Made by a program: the position numbers and the translations under genes. Of a stretch of DNA of 64,000 nucleotides, positions 46,908 to 55,753 are shown piece after piece. Position 1 is the first letter of the stretch, and each line of letters begins with the position of its first letter. The stretch is from Lysinibacillus timonensis. GTDB taxonomy: Bacteria; Bacillota; Bacilli; Bacillales_A; Planococcaceae. The stretch lies in NCBI RefSeq assembly GCF_900291985.1, contig NZ_LT985980.1, positions 1,168,001 to 1,232,000 on the forward strand, given 5' to 3'. The notes under the pieces were generated by a model, which worked only from the letters and a program-made list of their open reading frames with translations, did no database searches and was not told where the DNA came from.

Positions 46908-48110
46908 TTATAGATACATATTCGCTTTTTCTTTTAATTTATCTGCTACATCCGTTTTTTCCCAAGGTACATCTAAATCATTTCGACCAAAATGACCATA
47001 TGCAGCTGTTTGTTTATAAATTGGACGTCTTAGATCAAGCATTTTAATAATACCTGCAGGGCGTAAATCAAATAGTTCGCTAACCCATTCAACAAGTTTA
47101 CTTTCAGCTACTTTTCCAGTACCGAAAGTATCTACAGAGATTGATACAGGTCGCGCTACTCCGATTGCATATGCTAATTGTACTTCTGCTCGCTCAGCCA
47201 AACCTGATGCAACAATGTTTTTTGCAACATAACGAGCAGCATAAGCAGCTGAACGGTCAACTTTCGTTGCATCTTTACCTGAGAATGCACCTCCGCCATG
47301 GCGAGCATATCCACCGTAAGTATCAACGATAATTTTTCTTCCAGTTAAACCAGCATCCCCTTTTGGACCACCAATAACGAAACGACCTGTTGGATTGATG
47401 AAATATTTTGTATTTTCATCAATTAAGTTATTAGGAACAACTTCTGCAATCACTTTTTCTTTTAAATCTATTTTTATTTGTTCTAATGTAATTTCTTCAT
47501 CATGCTGTGTCGAAATAACAATCGTATCAATTCGAACTGGATGATTGTTTTCGTCGTATTCAACAGTTACTTGTGTTTTACCATCCGGACGTAAATATGG
47601 AAGTACATTGTTTTTACGAACTTCTGAAAGTCGACGCGCTAATTTGTGTGCAAGACTAATAGGTAATGGCATTAGTTCAGGAGTTTCATTACAAGCAAAT
47701 CCAAACATTAAACCTTGGTCACCTGCACCAATTGCTTCGATGTCCTCATCTGTCATGGAACCTTCTCGAGCTTCAAGAGCCTGGTTAACACCTTGTGCGA
47801 TATCTGGTGATTGTTCACCGATTGCAGTCAAAACCGCTAAATTTTCAGCATCAAAGCCATACTTACCGCGTGTGTACCCGATTTCAGCAACTGTATTTCT
47901 AACAACGCTTTGAATATCTACATATGTAGAAGTAGTAATTTCACCTGCAACTAGAACTAATCCTGTTGTTACAGTCGTTTCACATGCTACGCGTGCATTT
48001 GGGTCTTCTGATATAATAGCGTCTAGAATGGCATCTGAAATTTGGTCACAGATTTTATCTGGATGCCCTTCCGTAACACTTTCTGATGTAAATAGTCGAC
48101 GATTTGTCAT
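46908..48110 (-). CDS. metK: S-adenosylmethionine synthetase
   Basis: A 400-residue enzyme making SAM from methionine and [22 protein letters not shown] at the N-terminus, the signature [10 protein letters not shown] (about 128) and the phosphate loop [16 protein letters not shown] (about 272) are all intact. It is controlled by the SAM-I riboswitch upstream (48291-48492). Confidence 0.97.
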   Translation of the reverse strand: MTNRRLFTSESVTEGHPDKICDQISDAILDAIISEDPNARVACETTVTTGLVLVAGEITTSTYVDIQSVVRNTVAEIGYTRGKYGFDAENLAVLTAIGEQSPDIAQGVNQALEAREGSMTDEDIEAIGAGDQGLMFGFACNETPELMPLPISLAHKLARRLSEVRKNNVLPYLRPDGKTQVTVEYDENNHPVRIDTIVISTQHDEEITLEQIKIDLKEKVIAEVVPNNLIDENTKYFINPTGRFVIGGPKGDAGLTGRKIIVDTYGGYARHGGGAFSGKDATKVDRSAAYAARYVAKNIVASGLAERAEVQLAYAIGVARPVSISVDTFGTGKVAESKLVEWVSELFDLRPAGIIKMLDLRRPIYKQTAAYGHFGRNDLDVPWEKTDVADKLKEKANMYL

Positions 48111-48290
48111 ATGAGTCCTCCTAAGTTAAGAAGCAAAATTATTCTTATATTTTGATACGGTACTCATTACCCATGTTAAGTCTGTTCCCGAAGAAAGAAC
48201 GATCAGCATTTGCTGTCTATAACACGAGGATATCGAAAGGAATAATAAATAGGAAGTAATGAAAGTTTTACTTGATATTATTTTATACAA

Positions 48291-48492
48291 AAAAAAATTC
48301 CTTACTCACGTTCTTACATGAGGAAAGGAATTACTACTTCGTTACCTTTCACTCTTATCGTTCAAGTGACCACTACTAGGTCTCTTGCATCAGGTTGGCA
48401 CCATCGCAATTTTTACATTATTATAATATAATGCATATTGCAGGTTGCCGGGCTTCACAGGGCCTTGACCCTCCACCAGCTCGGGATAAGAG
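48291..48492 (-). promoter_or_regulatory. SAM-I (S-box) riboswitch controlling metK
   Basis: On the minus strand the conserved core GGTGGAGGG, GGCCCTGTGAAGCCCGGCAACC and GGTGCCAACC occurs in order. P1 pairs CTCTTATC (48485-48492) with GATAAGAG (48352-48359). The terminator is an imperfect stem (48298-48332) followed by eight T residues at 48290-48297. SAM binding should end transcription before metK. Confidence 0.96.
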
Positions 48493-48614
48493 TATCCGTT
48501 CAAATGTAAATAATACGTAAAGAATATATCTTTGTCAATCAAATTTTGTCGAGCTTTGAAATTGATCAAAGTGTAATAAAATTTTTATTGATTAGTATAG
48601 ATTATTCAATTCAA

Positions 48615-48625
48615 TGTGTTATACT
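48615..48625 (+). promoter_or_regulatory. CcpN-type operator over the pckA -10 box
   Basis: TGTGTTATACT fits the B. subtilis CcpN consensus TRTGHYATAYW at all positions and includes a TATACT -10 box. In B. subtilis CcpN represses pckA and gapB during glycolytic growth. The -35 region is weak, as expected for a controlled promoter. Confidence 0.7.
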
Positions 48626-48691
48626 ATTTTTGAATTAAGTAAACATCTCCCAACGAAGGGAACATTAAAAAAGAAGGATGGTATTTAATCG

Positions 48692-50278
48692 ATGAATTCA
48701 GTAGAAATTGCAAACGAACTGAAGGAATTATTAAAAGGTGAAAATGTTCAAGTTCAACTTTCAGTACCACAATTAGTGGAAAGGGCAACAGCTCGTGGAG
48801 AAGCTTCTTTGACGATTGATGGTGCAATTGTTGCGGAAACAGGTAAATATACAGGGCGTTCTCCTAAAGATAAATTTATTGTAGAAGAAGAAAGCACTAA
48901 GGATAAAATTGACTGGGGTAAAGTAAACCAAACGATTTCTGCTGAAGTCTTTGATAACCTATATGTTAAAGTAATTAATTATTTAAAAGAGAAAGACGAA
49001 CTTTTTGTATTTAAAGGCTTTGCAGGTGCCGACAAGGATTCACAACTTTCAATTCAAGTAGTGAACGAGTTTGCATGGCACAATCTATTCTGCCATCAAT
49101 TATTTATCCGACCAAATGAAGAAGAATTAGCTTCACATATTGCAGAATTTACTATTATTGGTGCGCCTACTTTTAAAGCAGATCCAACAGTGGATGGTAC
49201 TAATTCTGAAGCATTTATTATTGTTTCCTTTGAAAAGAAAATTATTTTAATCGGTGGGACAGAATATGCTGGTGAAATGAAAAAATCTATTTTCGGAATT
49301 ATGAACTACCTATTACCAGAAAATGGTATATTCCCAATGCACTGTTCTGCTAACGTAGGTGAAGCTGGAGATGTTGCATTATTCTTTGGCCTTTCTGGTA
49401 CAGGTAAAACGACTCTTTCTGCAGATAGTAATCGTAAATTAATCGGTGACGATGAGCACGGTTGGTCAGATAATGGCGTATTTAATATTGAAGGTGGTTG
49501 CTACGCTAAAACTATCAATCTTTCTGCTGAAAAAGAACCGGAAATTTATAATGCAATCCGTTTCGGTACGGTGTTAGAAAATGTTGTAGTTGATCCAAAA
49601 TCACGCATTCCTAACTATGATGATGGTGCTTTAACTGAAAATACACGTGCAGCATACCCAATTCACTTTATCGACAATATTGTAACTCCTTCGGTTGCAG
49701 GTCATCCTAAAACGATTATCTTTTTAACTGCGGATGCATATGGTGTATTACCACCTATCAGTAAATTAACAAAAGAACAAGCAATGTATCATTTTTTAAG
49801 TGGTTTTACATCAAAATTGGCTGGGACAGAGCGCGGAGTAACATCACCCGAACCAGTATTTTCAACTTGCTTTGGTTCTCCATTCTTACCTCTTCCAGCA
49901 ACTCGATATGCAGAAATGCTAGGTGAGAAAATCGATGAGCATGGTTCTCAAGTGTTCTTAGTTAATACTGGATGGACAGGTGGAGAATATGGCGTTGGTA
50001 CTCGTATGAAACTTTCTTATACGAGAGCTATGGTGCGTGCAGCTATCGATGGTAAACTAAATAATGTTGAAACAACACAAGATCCTGTATTTGGTTTATA
50101 TATTCCAACTGAAATTGAGGGTATTCCTTCTGAAGTTTTAAATCCAAGAGATGCTTGGGCAGATAAAGATGCATACGATCAAAAAGCAACTTACTTGGCA
50201 GATTTATTTAAAGAGAACTTCAAAAAATTCAGTAATGTTGCGGAAGAAATCACAACTAAAGGTGCACCTTTAGTATAA
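48692..50278 (+). CDS. pckA: Phosphoenolpyruvate carboxykinase (ATP)
   Basis: A 528-residue gluconeogenic enzyme. [16 protein letters not shown] (about 58), the kinase-1a loop [15 protein letters not shown] (about 235), [22 protein letters not shown] and ENTRAAYPI are all in place and collinear with B. subtilis PckA. It converts oxaloacetate and ATP to PEP. It is divergent from metK; regulation by a CcpN-like site is likely. Confidence 0.97.
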   Translation: MNSVEIANELKELLKGENVQVQLSVPQLVERATARGEASLTIDGAIVAETGKYTGRSPKDKFIVEEESTKDKIDWGKVNQTISAEVFDNLYVKVINYLKEKDELFVFKGFAGADKDSQLSIQVVNEFAWHNLFCHQLFIRPNEEELASHIAEFTIIGAPTFKADPTVDGTNSEAFIIVSFEKKIILIGGTEYAGEMKKSIFGIMNYLLPENGIFPMHCSANVGEAGDVALFFGLSGTGKTTLSADSNRKLIGDDEHGWSDNGVFNIEGGCYAKTINLSAEKEPEIYNAIRFGTVLENVVVDPKSRIPNYDDGALTENTRAAYPIHFIDNIVTPSVAGHPKTIIFLTADAYGVLPPISKLTKEQAMYHFLSGFTSKLAGTERGVTSPEPVFSTCFGSPFLPLPATRYAEMLGEKIDEHGSQVFLVNTGWTGGEYGVGTRMKLSYTRAMVRAAIDGKLNNVETTQDPVFGLYIPTEIEGIPSEVLNPRDAWADKDAYDQKATYLADLFKENFKKFSNVAEEITTKGAPLV

Positions 50279-50307
50279 CCTTCTATAAAATCAATTTTTC
50301 TATAGAT

Positions 50308-50346
50308 AAAAAGAGGTCGACCCTATACTTTGGGCCGACCTCTTTT
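50308..50346. terminator. Bidirectional terminator between pckA and ytmA
   Basis: Stem AAAAAGAGGTCG/CGACCTCTTTTT, with a CCC/GGG extension, between convergent genes. Confidence 0.92.
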
Positions 50347-50347
50347 T

Positions 50348-51127
50348 CTATCTCGTTTTCATCCATTTACAAAGAGCAATAACAGTTTTTCGATTTTCTT
50401 TTGGTGGATAATGGTGTTTTAAATGTGGATAATACCATGTTTCGTAAACTTTATTTTCTTTCTTTAATGCGTTCTCAAGATAATGGGCTTGTTCAATACT
50501 AACGTTTTGATCTTCCATTCCATGAATAATGAGTACAGGAGCATCCAATTTAGCAATATGATAAAGAGGTGTTCTTTCATCAAATAAATCCTTCACTTTT
50601 GTTGGAGGTCCTCCAATTATTCGTTTCAAAGTTCTTCGCATATCTACCCTTTCAATATACATTGCTGCAACGTTCGTTACACCAGACCATGAAACGACTG
50701 ATTGAATATCATCTCGAAGTATCGCTGTCCATAGAGCCATTAAACCACCTCGTGAAAAGCCATATACATGGACTTTACTAGAATTCGTAAATTGCTTTAA
50801 TACGTCAACTCCATATACAGCGTCAAACCGATCATCACCGGCAAATTCATCACGACCTTGTCCACCACGATTCCCCCGATAATACGGTGCAAATACAACA
50901 AAACCATTCTGAGCAAATTGCGCTATTCTTGCAGGTCTAACTGCACCAACCAATTGCAATCCCCCTCTTAAATATAAAAGGGCATCATAGTTTCCTTCTT
51001 CTTTTGGTTTAGCGAGTAATCCTTTTACAAGTAACCCTTGAGACCAATAAGTAATTTCAAATTGTTCAATATTTGGATTAGGGGAAGGGAATTTTCGAAT
51101 CGATTCAATTTGTCCATTGTTTTTCAT
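50348..51127 (-). CDS. ytmA: YtmA-type alpha/beta hydrolase, S9-like peptidase
   Basis: A 259-residue alpha/beta hydrolase of the prolyl-oligopeptidase-like branch. The nucleophile elbow is GFSRGGLMALW (about 142), the acid lies in HGMEDQNVS (about 205) and the histidine in LKHHYPP (about 240); the triad is therefore intact. B. subtilis YtmA occupies the same place. The substrate is unknown. Its start overlaps the NUDIX gene by 23 bp. Confidence 0.87.
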   Translation of the reverse strand: MKNNGQIESIRKFPSPNPNIEQFEITYWSQGLLVKGLLAKPKEEGNYDALLYLRGGLQLVGAVRPARIAQFAQNGFVVFAPYYRGNRGGQGRDEFAGDDRFDAVYGVDVLKQFTNSSKVHVYGFSRGGLMALWTAILRDDIQSVVSWSGVTNVAAMYIERVDMRRTLKRIIGGPPTKVKDLFDERTPLYHIAKLDAPVLIIHGMEDQNVSIEQAHYLENALKKENKVYETWYYPHLKHHYPPKENRKTVIALCKWMKTR

Positions 51128-51590
51128 GTTTTTTCACCTTCCGTAGCATCATCTTCATTCCTTCATCACGCATATAGAAACTTAAATGGGGATGATGATC
51201 AAGTTCATCTGGTGTAAGCCAAGTCACTCCTACGGTTTCATGTTCACCAATGAAAGAATCAATTCTTTCAACTTTACCGATATATACAGCTTTACAGAAC
51301 GGAACTTCACCATACACTAAATAATTTGCAAACCACTTAAGATTCGAAATAACAACGGATGTTTCTTCGTACACTTCTCGTATTGCAGCATGTTCAACTG
51401 TTTCCCCATGTTCTACCTTCCCACCGGGAAATTCAACGCCTCTATTTTGATTGATGGTACATAACCATTTCCCTTTATATTTTACTATTACTAAAACATG
51501 TCTAGGCATAATTTTTATTTGACCACTTACGAATGATAGTTCGACTTTATAACCATTTTCATCGGTAAAAATAAACATCCCTTTACTCAA
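51105..51590 (-). CDS. ytkD: NUDIX hydrolase YtkD
   Basis: A 161-residue protein with a full NUDIX box GKVEHGETVEHAAIREVYEE (about residues 56-75). B. subtilis YtkD hydrolyses nucleoside triphosphates including 8-oxo-dGTP and RNA 5' triphosphates. It is translationally linked to ytmA by overlap. Confidence 0.9.
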   Translation of the reverse strand: MSKGMFIFTDENGYKVELSFVSGQIKIMPRHVLVIVKYKGKWLCTINQNRGVEFPGGKVEHGETVEHAAIREVYEETSVVISNLKWFANYLVYGEVPFCKAVYIGKVERIDSFIGEHETVGVTWLTPDELDHHPHLSFYMRDEGMKMMLRKVKKHEKQWTN

Positions 51591-51632
51591 CTCCTATTAA
51601 TCATAATAAGATAGTAAAGGGATTCTTGTCAC

Positions 51633-51941
51633 TTAATTGTTAAAGTAAGGTAATTGTTCGACAAACCTCTTCGTTTCTTCATCACCAAACTCATGAATCA
51701 AGGCATAAATTTTCATTAACCTATAGTCGATTTCATGGTTTGATTCATCCATATGATATGGTAAATATGGTAAATGTGCACGAACTGCGTTATGGAACTC
51801 AATCGAATCAATCTGCATGAATAGCCTTTCAAAAATACGCGCTTTTTCTGGTTCCATTTGTAGTCTAAATTCACATGCTGTACCGGTTGGAATATAACTA
51901 TAAGAATTATTAGCAACAGAAACATACACAGTTGTATCGAT
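51633..51941 (-). CDS. Unrecognised small protein with uncertain start
   Basis: An open frame of about 103 codons from 51941 with TVYVSVANNSYSYIPTGTACEF near the start and IHEFGDEETKRFVEQLPYF at the end. The frame is open to 52019, but its first 25 codons coincide with the dps terminator hairpin, so the real start must be internal. AAGGAGTG (51948-51955) is a strong ribosome-binding site; correctly spaced behind it is ATC (51939-51941), while GTG codons at 51950 and 51929 are too near and too far. The family is unknown. Confidence 0.6.
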   Translation of the reverse strand: MDTTVYVSVANNSYSYIPTGTACEFRLQMEPEKARIFERLFMQIDSIEFHNAVRAHLPYLPYHMDESNHEIDYRLMKIYALIHEFGDEETKRFVEQLPYFNN

Positions 51942-51992
51942 AGTAATCACTCCTTTTTCATAAGTATGAGGTGTATAGAAAATTACTATACT

Positions 51993-52023
51993 AAAAAAGC
52001 GATGAAGAAATTTCTCCATCGCT
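51993..52023 (-). terminator. Terminator of dps
   Basis: A near-perfect stem AGCGATG-AGAAATTTCT-CATCGCT followed on the minus strand by TTTTTTAG, 14 bp after the dps stop. Confidence 0.9.
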
Positions 52024-52037
52024 CGAATATTTTTTAT

Positions 52038-52481
52038 TTATTCTCCTAAAAATGCAGATAACATCCATGAATGTTTTTCGAGATTTTGGTATGTAGCATT
52101 TAACATATCCTCTGTTCGTTCGTCACCATCTTCGGCCGCTTGATTCATTGCATCTTTGATAAGTTTCATAATCTTTTTAAAATCATTGATAACTGTTTGT
52201 ACCATTTCTTGTGTTGTTTCATTCCCAGTTGCCTCTTCAACATGTGAAAGCTCCAAATGTTCTTTTAAAGTTGCGACAGGTTTGCCTCCTTTTGTTAAAA
52301 TACGTTCAGCAACTTCGTCTAAATTTAAAGTAACCTCATTGTATAGTTGTTCAAATTTTTCATGTAATGTAAAAAAGCTTGGCCCTGTTACATACCAATG
52401 ATAATTATGCAGTTTTGTATATAAAACTGACCAAGTAGCGACTAACTCATTTAGCTGAGTATTTAATTTATTCGTTGCCAT
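52038..52481 (-). CDS. dps: Dps-family ferritin-like DNA-protection protein
   Basis: A 147-residue four-helix protein with the intersubunit ferroxidase residues in HNYHWYVTGPSFFTLHEKFE and LDEVAERI. It stores iron with hydrogen peroxide as oxidant and protects DNA. A PerR-like box 52 bp upstream fits peroxide control. B. subtilis has dps (ytkB) at the same place. Confidence 0.94.
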   Translation of the reverse strand: MATNKLNTQLNELVATWSVLYTKLHNYHWYVTGPSFFTLHEKFEQLYNEVTLNLDEVAERILTKGGKPVATLKEHLELSHVEEATGNETTQEMVQTVINDFKKIMKLIKDAMNQAAEDGDERTEDMLNATYQNLEKHSWMLSAFLGE

Positions 52482-52532
52482 TTTATCACCTCTAATATCT
52501 TTTTTTATTAAATTATTTTCCAGGAAATACTT

Positions 52533-52547
52533 TTACAATAATATTAA
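52533..52547 (-). promoter_or_regulatory. PerR-like box upstream of dps
   Basis: TTACAATAATATTAA matches the PerR box TTATAATNATTATAA at 11 of 14 defined positions and lies where a repressor of dps would act. The related Fur and Zur boxes fit less well. Confidence 0.5.
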
Positions 52548-52716
52548 CTGCTGTATTTCATAAGTCTCCTATTAATATTTCCAAACACAAAACATTTATA
52601 ACAAAATACTAATAACCGAGTTGAGTAAAATCTAAAATTTGGTCCACTTTCTTATTCATAATTACAAAAATCGAATCAGAGTCAAAATTAAAAGAGCCCT
52701 GGCGAATACCTTTGTA

Positions 52717-52745
52717 TTTGCAATGATGATACTAGTTGTTATAAT
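52717..52745 (+). promoter_or_regulatory. SigA promoter upstream of ytjA
   Basis: TTTGCA (52717-52722), a 17-bp spacer and TATAAT (52740-52745), giving a leader of about 80 nt before ytjA. Confidence 0.7.
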
Positions 52746-52832
52746 ATAATTTGTCATAACTGTTAGTGCGTTTTTTTAACAACAAAATATGATGTTATAA
52801 CTTTAAACTATTGATAAAGCGAATGATAACAA

Positions 52833-53066
52833 ATGAAATATCCATTTATTTGGTTAATAAAATTTTATCGAAAGTATATTTCACCAATGACACCTCCAAC
52901 TTGTCGGTTTCATCCAACTTGTTCGCAATATGGTCTAGAAGCATTCCAAAAGCATGGTGCCATGAAAGGATTTTTATTAACGATTACACGAATTTCAAAA
53001 TGCCAACCTTTTCATCCAGGAGGGTTTGATCCTGTACCAGAAGAATGGCCTTCGAAAAAAAAATAA
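52833..53066 (+). CDS. ytjA: Membrane protein insertion efficiency factor YidD family
   Basis: A 77-residue protein with the YidD pattern: [28 protein letters not shown] with paired cysteines (quoted in two parts: RKYISPM and [10 protein letters not shown]) and [13 protein letters not shown] at the C-terminus. The amphipathic N-terminus docks to the membrane near YidC/SpoIIIJ. The ribosome-binding site is weak. Confidence 0.92.
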   Translation: MKYPFIWLIKFYRKYISPMTPPTCRFHPTCSQYGLEAFQKHGAMKGFLLTITRISKCQPFHPGGFDPVPEEWPSKKK

Positions 53067-53085
53067 ATCGAAGGCTATTTTTTAT
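53047..53085 (+). terminator. Terminator of ytjA
   Basis: Stem GCCTTCGA/TCGAAGGC (53047-53074) followed by TATTTTTTATT; the left arm overlaps the last codons of ytjA. Confidence 0.85.
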
Positions 53086-53132
53086 TGTTTTTTTTATTTA
53101 TATCAGTTATTATTAAGAATGTTGAAATTTTC

Positions 53133-53153
53133 AAATCGTAATTATTACTATTT
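53133..53153. promoter_or_regulatory. Zur box upstream of the zinc-binding lipoprotein gene
   Basis: AAATCGTAATTATTACTATTT matches the B. subtilis Zur box AAATCGTAATNATTACGATTT with one difference. It ends 18 bp before the start codon, so zinc-loaded Zur would block transcription. Confidence 0.85.
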
Positions 53154-53170
53154 ATGGAGTGTTTTATAAT

Positions 53171-54169
53171 ATGAAAAAATTCTTTCGAATGATTATACTA
53201 AGTTTTGTTGCAATTATTATAACTGCTTGCTCAAATACACAGTTACAAACTGAAGATACAAACGATGAGCAAGCAAATACAATCGATATATATACAACTG
53301 TCTACCCATTATCGTATTTTGCAGAACGTATAGGGGGAGAATACGTGAACGTTTCTTCAATTTACCCTCCTGGTTCAAATGAACATACTTTCGAACCAAC
53401 ACAACAAGATATGATGGCATTAGCGGAAAGTGATTTATTTTTCTATATTGGACTCGGTTTAGAAGGTTTTGTTGAAAATGCAAAAACAACGCTAGCAAAT
53501 GAACATGTTAAATTTGTATCTACTGCTGATAACATTCCAGAAGAGAAGTTAGCTGTTTCTGCAGGTCATACATTTGAAGAAGCAATTGAAGAACATGAAG
53601 AACATGATCACGAGGAACATGAACACGAAGAGCATAATCACGGAGATATAGATCCACACGTTTGGTTATCGCCTATTCTAAGCCAAGACTTAGCTTTGTC
53701 TATAAAAAATGAACTTGTCGAAGCTATGCCAGAGAATGAAGCAATATTTACGGAAAACTATGAATTACTAATAGCAGATCTAGAAGCAATCAATAAGGAT
53801 TTCGAAGATTTAGTATCAGAAGCACAAACTAAAACGTTCTTTGTTTCGCATTCTTCCTTTGGTTATATTGCTGGTCAATATGGATTAATCCAAGTCCCAA
53901 TTGCCGGATTGAACTCTCAAAGTGAACCATCCCAAAAGGAACTAATAGAAATAGTAGATTTAGCTCAAGAGTTAAATGTTAAATATGTATTATTCGAACA
54001 AAATATTTCATCCAACCTAACAAGTATTATACAAAATGAAATTGGTGCTGAAAGCCTAACGCTTCACAATTTAAGTGTACTAACAGAACAGGATATTGCA
54101 CAAGGTGAAACATATCTGACGTTAATGGAGAACAACATAGAAACGTTTAAGAAAGCGTTAAATCCATAA
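53171..54169 (+). CDS. znuA: Zinc ABC transporter substrate-binding lipoprotein, ZnuA/AdcA type
   Basis: About 332 residues. The signal sequence ends in lipobox IITAC. The cluster A-I metal-binding fold has ligands in GSNEHTFEPT (about 70) and DPHVWLSP (about 165), separated by a histidine- and glutamate-rich loop (about residues 135-160, HEEHDHEEHEHEEHNH) typical of zinc rather than manganese proteins. The ATG at 53171 follows GGAGTG. A Zur box precedes it. No permease or ATPase gene is adjacent, so it must work with a transporter encoded elsewhere. Confidence 0.9.
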   Translation: MKKFFRMIILSFVAIIITACSNTQLQTEDTNDEQANTIDIYTTVYPLSYFAERIGGEYVNVSSIYPPGSNEHTFEPTQQDMMALAESDLFFYIGLGLEGFVENAKTTLANEHVKFVSTADNIPEEKLAVSAGHTFEEAIEEHEEHDHEEHEHEEHNHGDIDPHVWLSPILSQDLALSIKNELVEAMPENEAIFTENYELLIADLEAINKDFEDLVSEAQTKTFFVSHSSFGYIAGQYGLIQVPIAGLNSQSEPSQKELIEIVDLAQELNVKYVLFEQNISSNLTSIIQNEIGAESLTLHNLSVLTEQDIAQGETYLTLMENNIETFKKALNP

Positions 54170-54180
54170 ATTCTAAATAA

Positions 54181-54211
54181 AACTCCCTGATTAGTTAATC
54201 AGGGAGTTTTA
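54181..54211. terminator. Bidirectional terminator between znuA and menE
   Basis: Arms AACTCCCTGATTA/TAATCAGGGAGTT followed by TTTTAAC, between convergent genes. Confidence 0.9.
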
Positions 54212-54212
54212 A

Positions 54213-55652
54213 CTAATTTATTAGGTCTTTTAATTTTCTTCTCATCAATTTATTGGAACCATTACGAGGTAGAGCCTCTACAAAATATATTTCTTTTGGT
54301 ACTTTATATTTTGCCAAATTTTTAAGACAGTGTTGATAGATATCCGCTTTTTCAATAGGATTAGTCACTACTACAAAAGCAATTGGCACTTGTCCCCAAG
54401 TGTCATCATGTATTCCACAAACACCTGCTTCCTGTATCCCACTGTAGGCCAATAATACATTTTCTATTTCAGCGGGATATATATTTTCACCCCCTGAAAT
54501 AATTAAATCCGCACGACGATCTACAACATATAAATAGCCATCTTCATCTAAATAGCCAATATCACCAGTATGTAGCCATCCATCAATCTTTGAACTTTTA
54601 TTAGCAAATTGTCCTACATAACCTGGTGTAACATGTGGACCACGAATTAGGATCTCACCTTCCTTATATGGTTCATTATTTGTATTTGCAATTTTTATTT
54701 CGTTAAAAAACAGTGGTTTTCCAGAAGAACCTAATTTTTTTATTGCGTCTTCACTAGATAAAGTGGCTGTTTGTGAAGCCGTCTCAGTCATCCCATATGT
54801 TTGAGAAACAGATATTCCAACAGTTTGTGCTCTCAATAAGTAATCCTTTGGAATTGACCCTCCACCAGCTAATACTACTTTAAATTTTGGAGAAGCTTTC
54901 CATCCCTTAGTTTCTAGACCATGTAATACCTTTTCTAACATGACTGCAACTAATGACACATGTGTGACATGCCCAAATGCTATATCCTCAACAGCACGAT
55001 CCTTATCGAACTTTTCATATAGCTTTACTTCATTACCATATAGTAAAGACCGAATTAAGATTGATAATCCACTAATATGAAATAGTGGTACAGCACATAA
55101 CCATACATCTTCCTCCGACAAACCAATGTTTAACACGGAAGCCAATGCACTAGATTGATGATTACCGACTGTTTGTCTAACACCTTTCGGATATCCTGTC
55201 GTACCAGATGTATACATAATGGAAATTGTTTGTTCTAATGTCCATTGATTATCAATGTTGATAGGAGTCAACTTGCTATTTTCTATTGTAGAAAACAAGA
55301 TAAGATTATTTAACTCCGGGAGTAAGTCTTGATCTTCATCAGCAGCTAATACAACAGTAACCTCTGCATCTTCAATTTGATAAGCTAGCTCATCCTTTGC
55401 TAGTTTTCTATTTAATAAGACGATTTCACACTTTAAATGCATGCAAGCATACATTACAAAGATAAGTCTTGGATTACTTGGTCCAATAATAGCGACTCGA
55501 GTATTTTCTTTAATTCCTAGTGAAACAAGCTGGCATGCTCGATCTACTGATACCAACTTTATTTGTTGAAAGTTCCAAGTTTGATTCTCAAATGTTAACG
55601 CTGCACGATTAGGTGTTAAATTTGCACGTTGTAATATCCAGTTTGGATACAT
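54213..55652 (-). CDS. menE: o-Succinylbenzoate-CoA ligase
   Basis: A 479-residue adenylate-forming enzyme. The P-loop-like IMYTSGTTGYPKGVRQT (about 150), the core SQTYGMTETASQ (about 280), GWLHTGDIGYLDEDGYLYVVD (two pieces around 360) and the C-terminal lysine in NGSNKLMRRKL are present. It activates o-succinylbenzoate for MenB. The ATG follows AGGAG. Here it is separated from menB by a GGDEF gene and a terminator, unlike B. subtilis. Confidence 0.92.
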   Translation of the reverse strand: MYPNWILQRANLTPNRAALTFENQTWNFQQIKLVSVDRACQLVSLGIKENTRVAIIGPSNPRLIFVMYACMHLKCEIVLLNRKLAKDELAYQIEDAEVTVVLAADEDQDLLPELNNLILFSTIENSKLTPINIDNQWTLEQTISIMYTSGTTGYPKGVRQTVGNHQSSALASVLNIGLSEEDVWLCAVPLFHISGLSILIRSLLYGNEVKLYEKFDKDRAVEDIAFGHVTHVSLVAVMLEKVLHGLETKGWKASPKFKVVLAGGGSIPKDYLLRAQTVGISVSQTYGMTETASQTATLSSEDAIKKLGSSGKPLFFNEIKIANTNNEPYKEGEILIRGPHVTPGYVGQFANKSSKIDGWLHTGDIGYLDEDGYLYVVDRRADLIISGGENIYPAEIENVLLAYSGIQEAGVCGIHDDTWGQVPIAFVVVTNPIEKADIYQHCLKNLAKYKVPKEIYFVEALPRNGSNKLMRRKLKDLIN

Positions 55653-55712
55653 GTTTCATTCCTCCAGTTTTATATATCTTTATTTTACTCCTAAAATAAT
55701 TTCACTTACAAA

Positions 55713-55753
55713 ATAAAAAAATAGTAAGGACTATTTTATCCTTACTATTTTTT
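55713..55753 (-). terminator. Terminator of the GGDEF gene
   Basis: Stem AATAGTAAGGA/TCCTTACTATT (55720-55749) followed on the minus strand by seven T residues. Confidence 0.9.

Larger units (their letters stand above)
52482..52832. other. Divergent dps/ytjA regulatory region
   Basis: An AT-rich stretch of 351 bp without a coding frame. It contains the PerR-like site for dps (52533-52547) and the ytjA promoter (52717-52745). The middle, about 52560-52700, shows nothing I can assign. Confidence 0.5.

Noticed and set aside
47545..47913. A 122-codon plus-strand frame within metK
   Set aside because: It is the antisense of the conserved metK sequence, with no start signals.
51942..52019. N-terminal extension of the small gene ending at 51633
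   Set aside because: These codons coincide with the dps terminator hairpin and lie before a strong ribosome-binding site.
53571..53650. Short repeated histidine/glutamate codons considered as a tandem repeat
   Set aside because: They encode the histidine-rich metal loop of the zinc lipoprotein and are explained by protein function.
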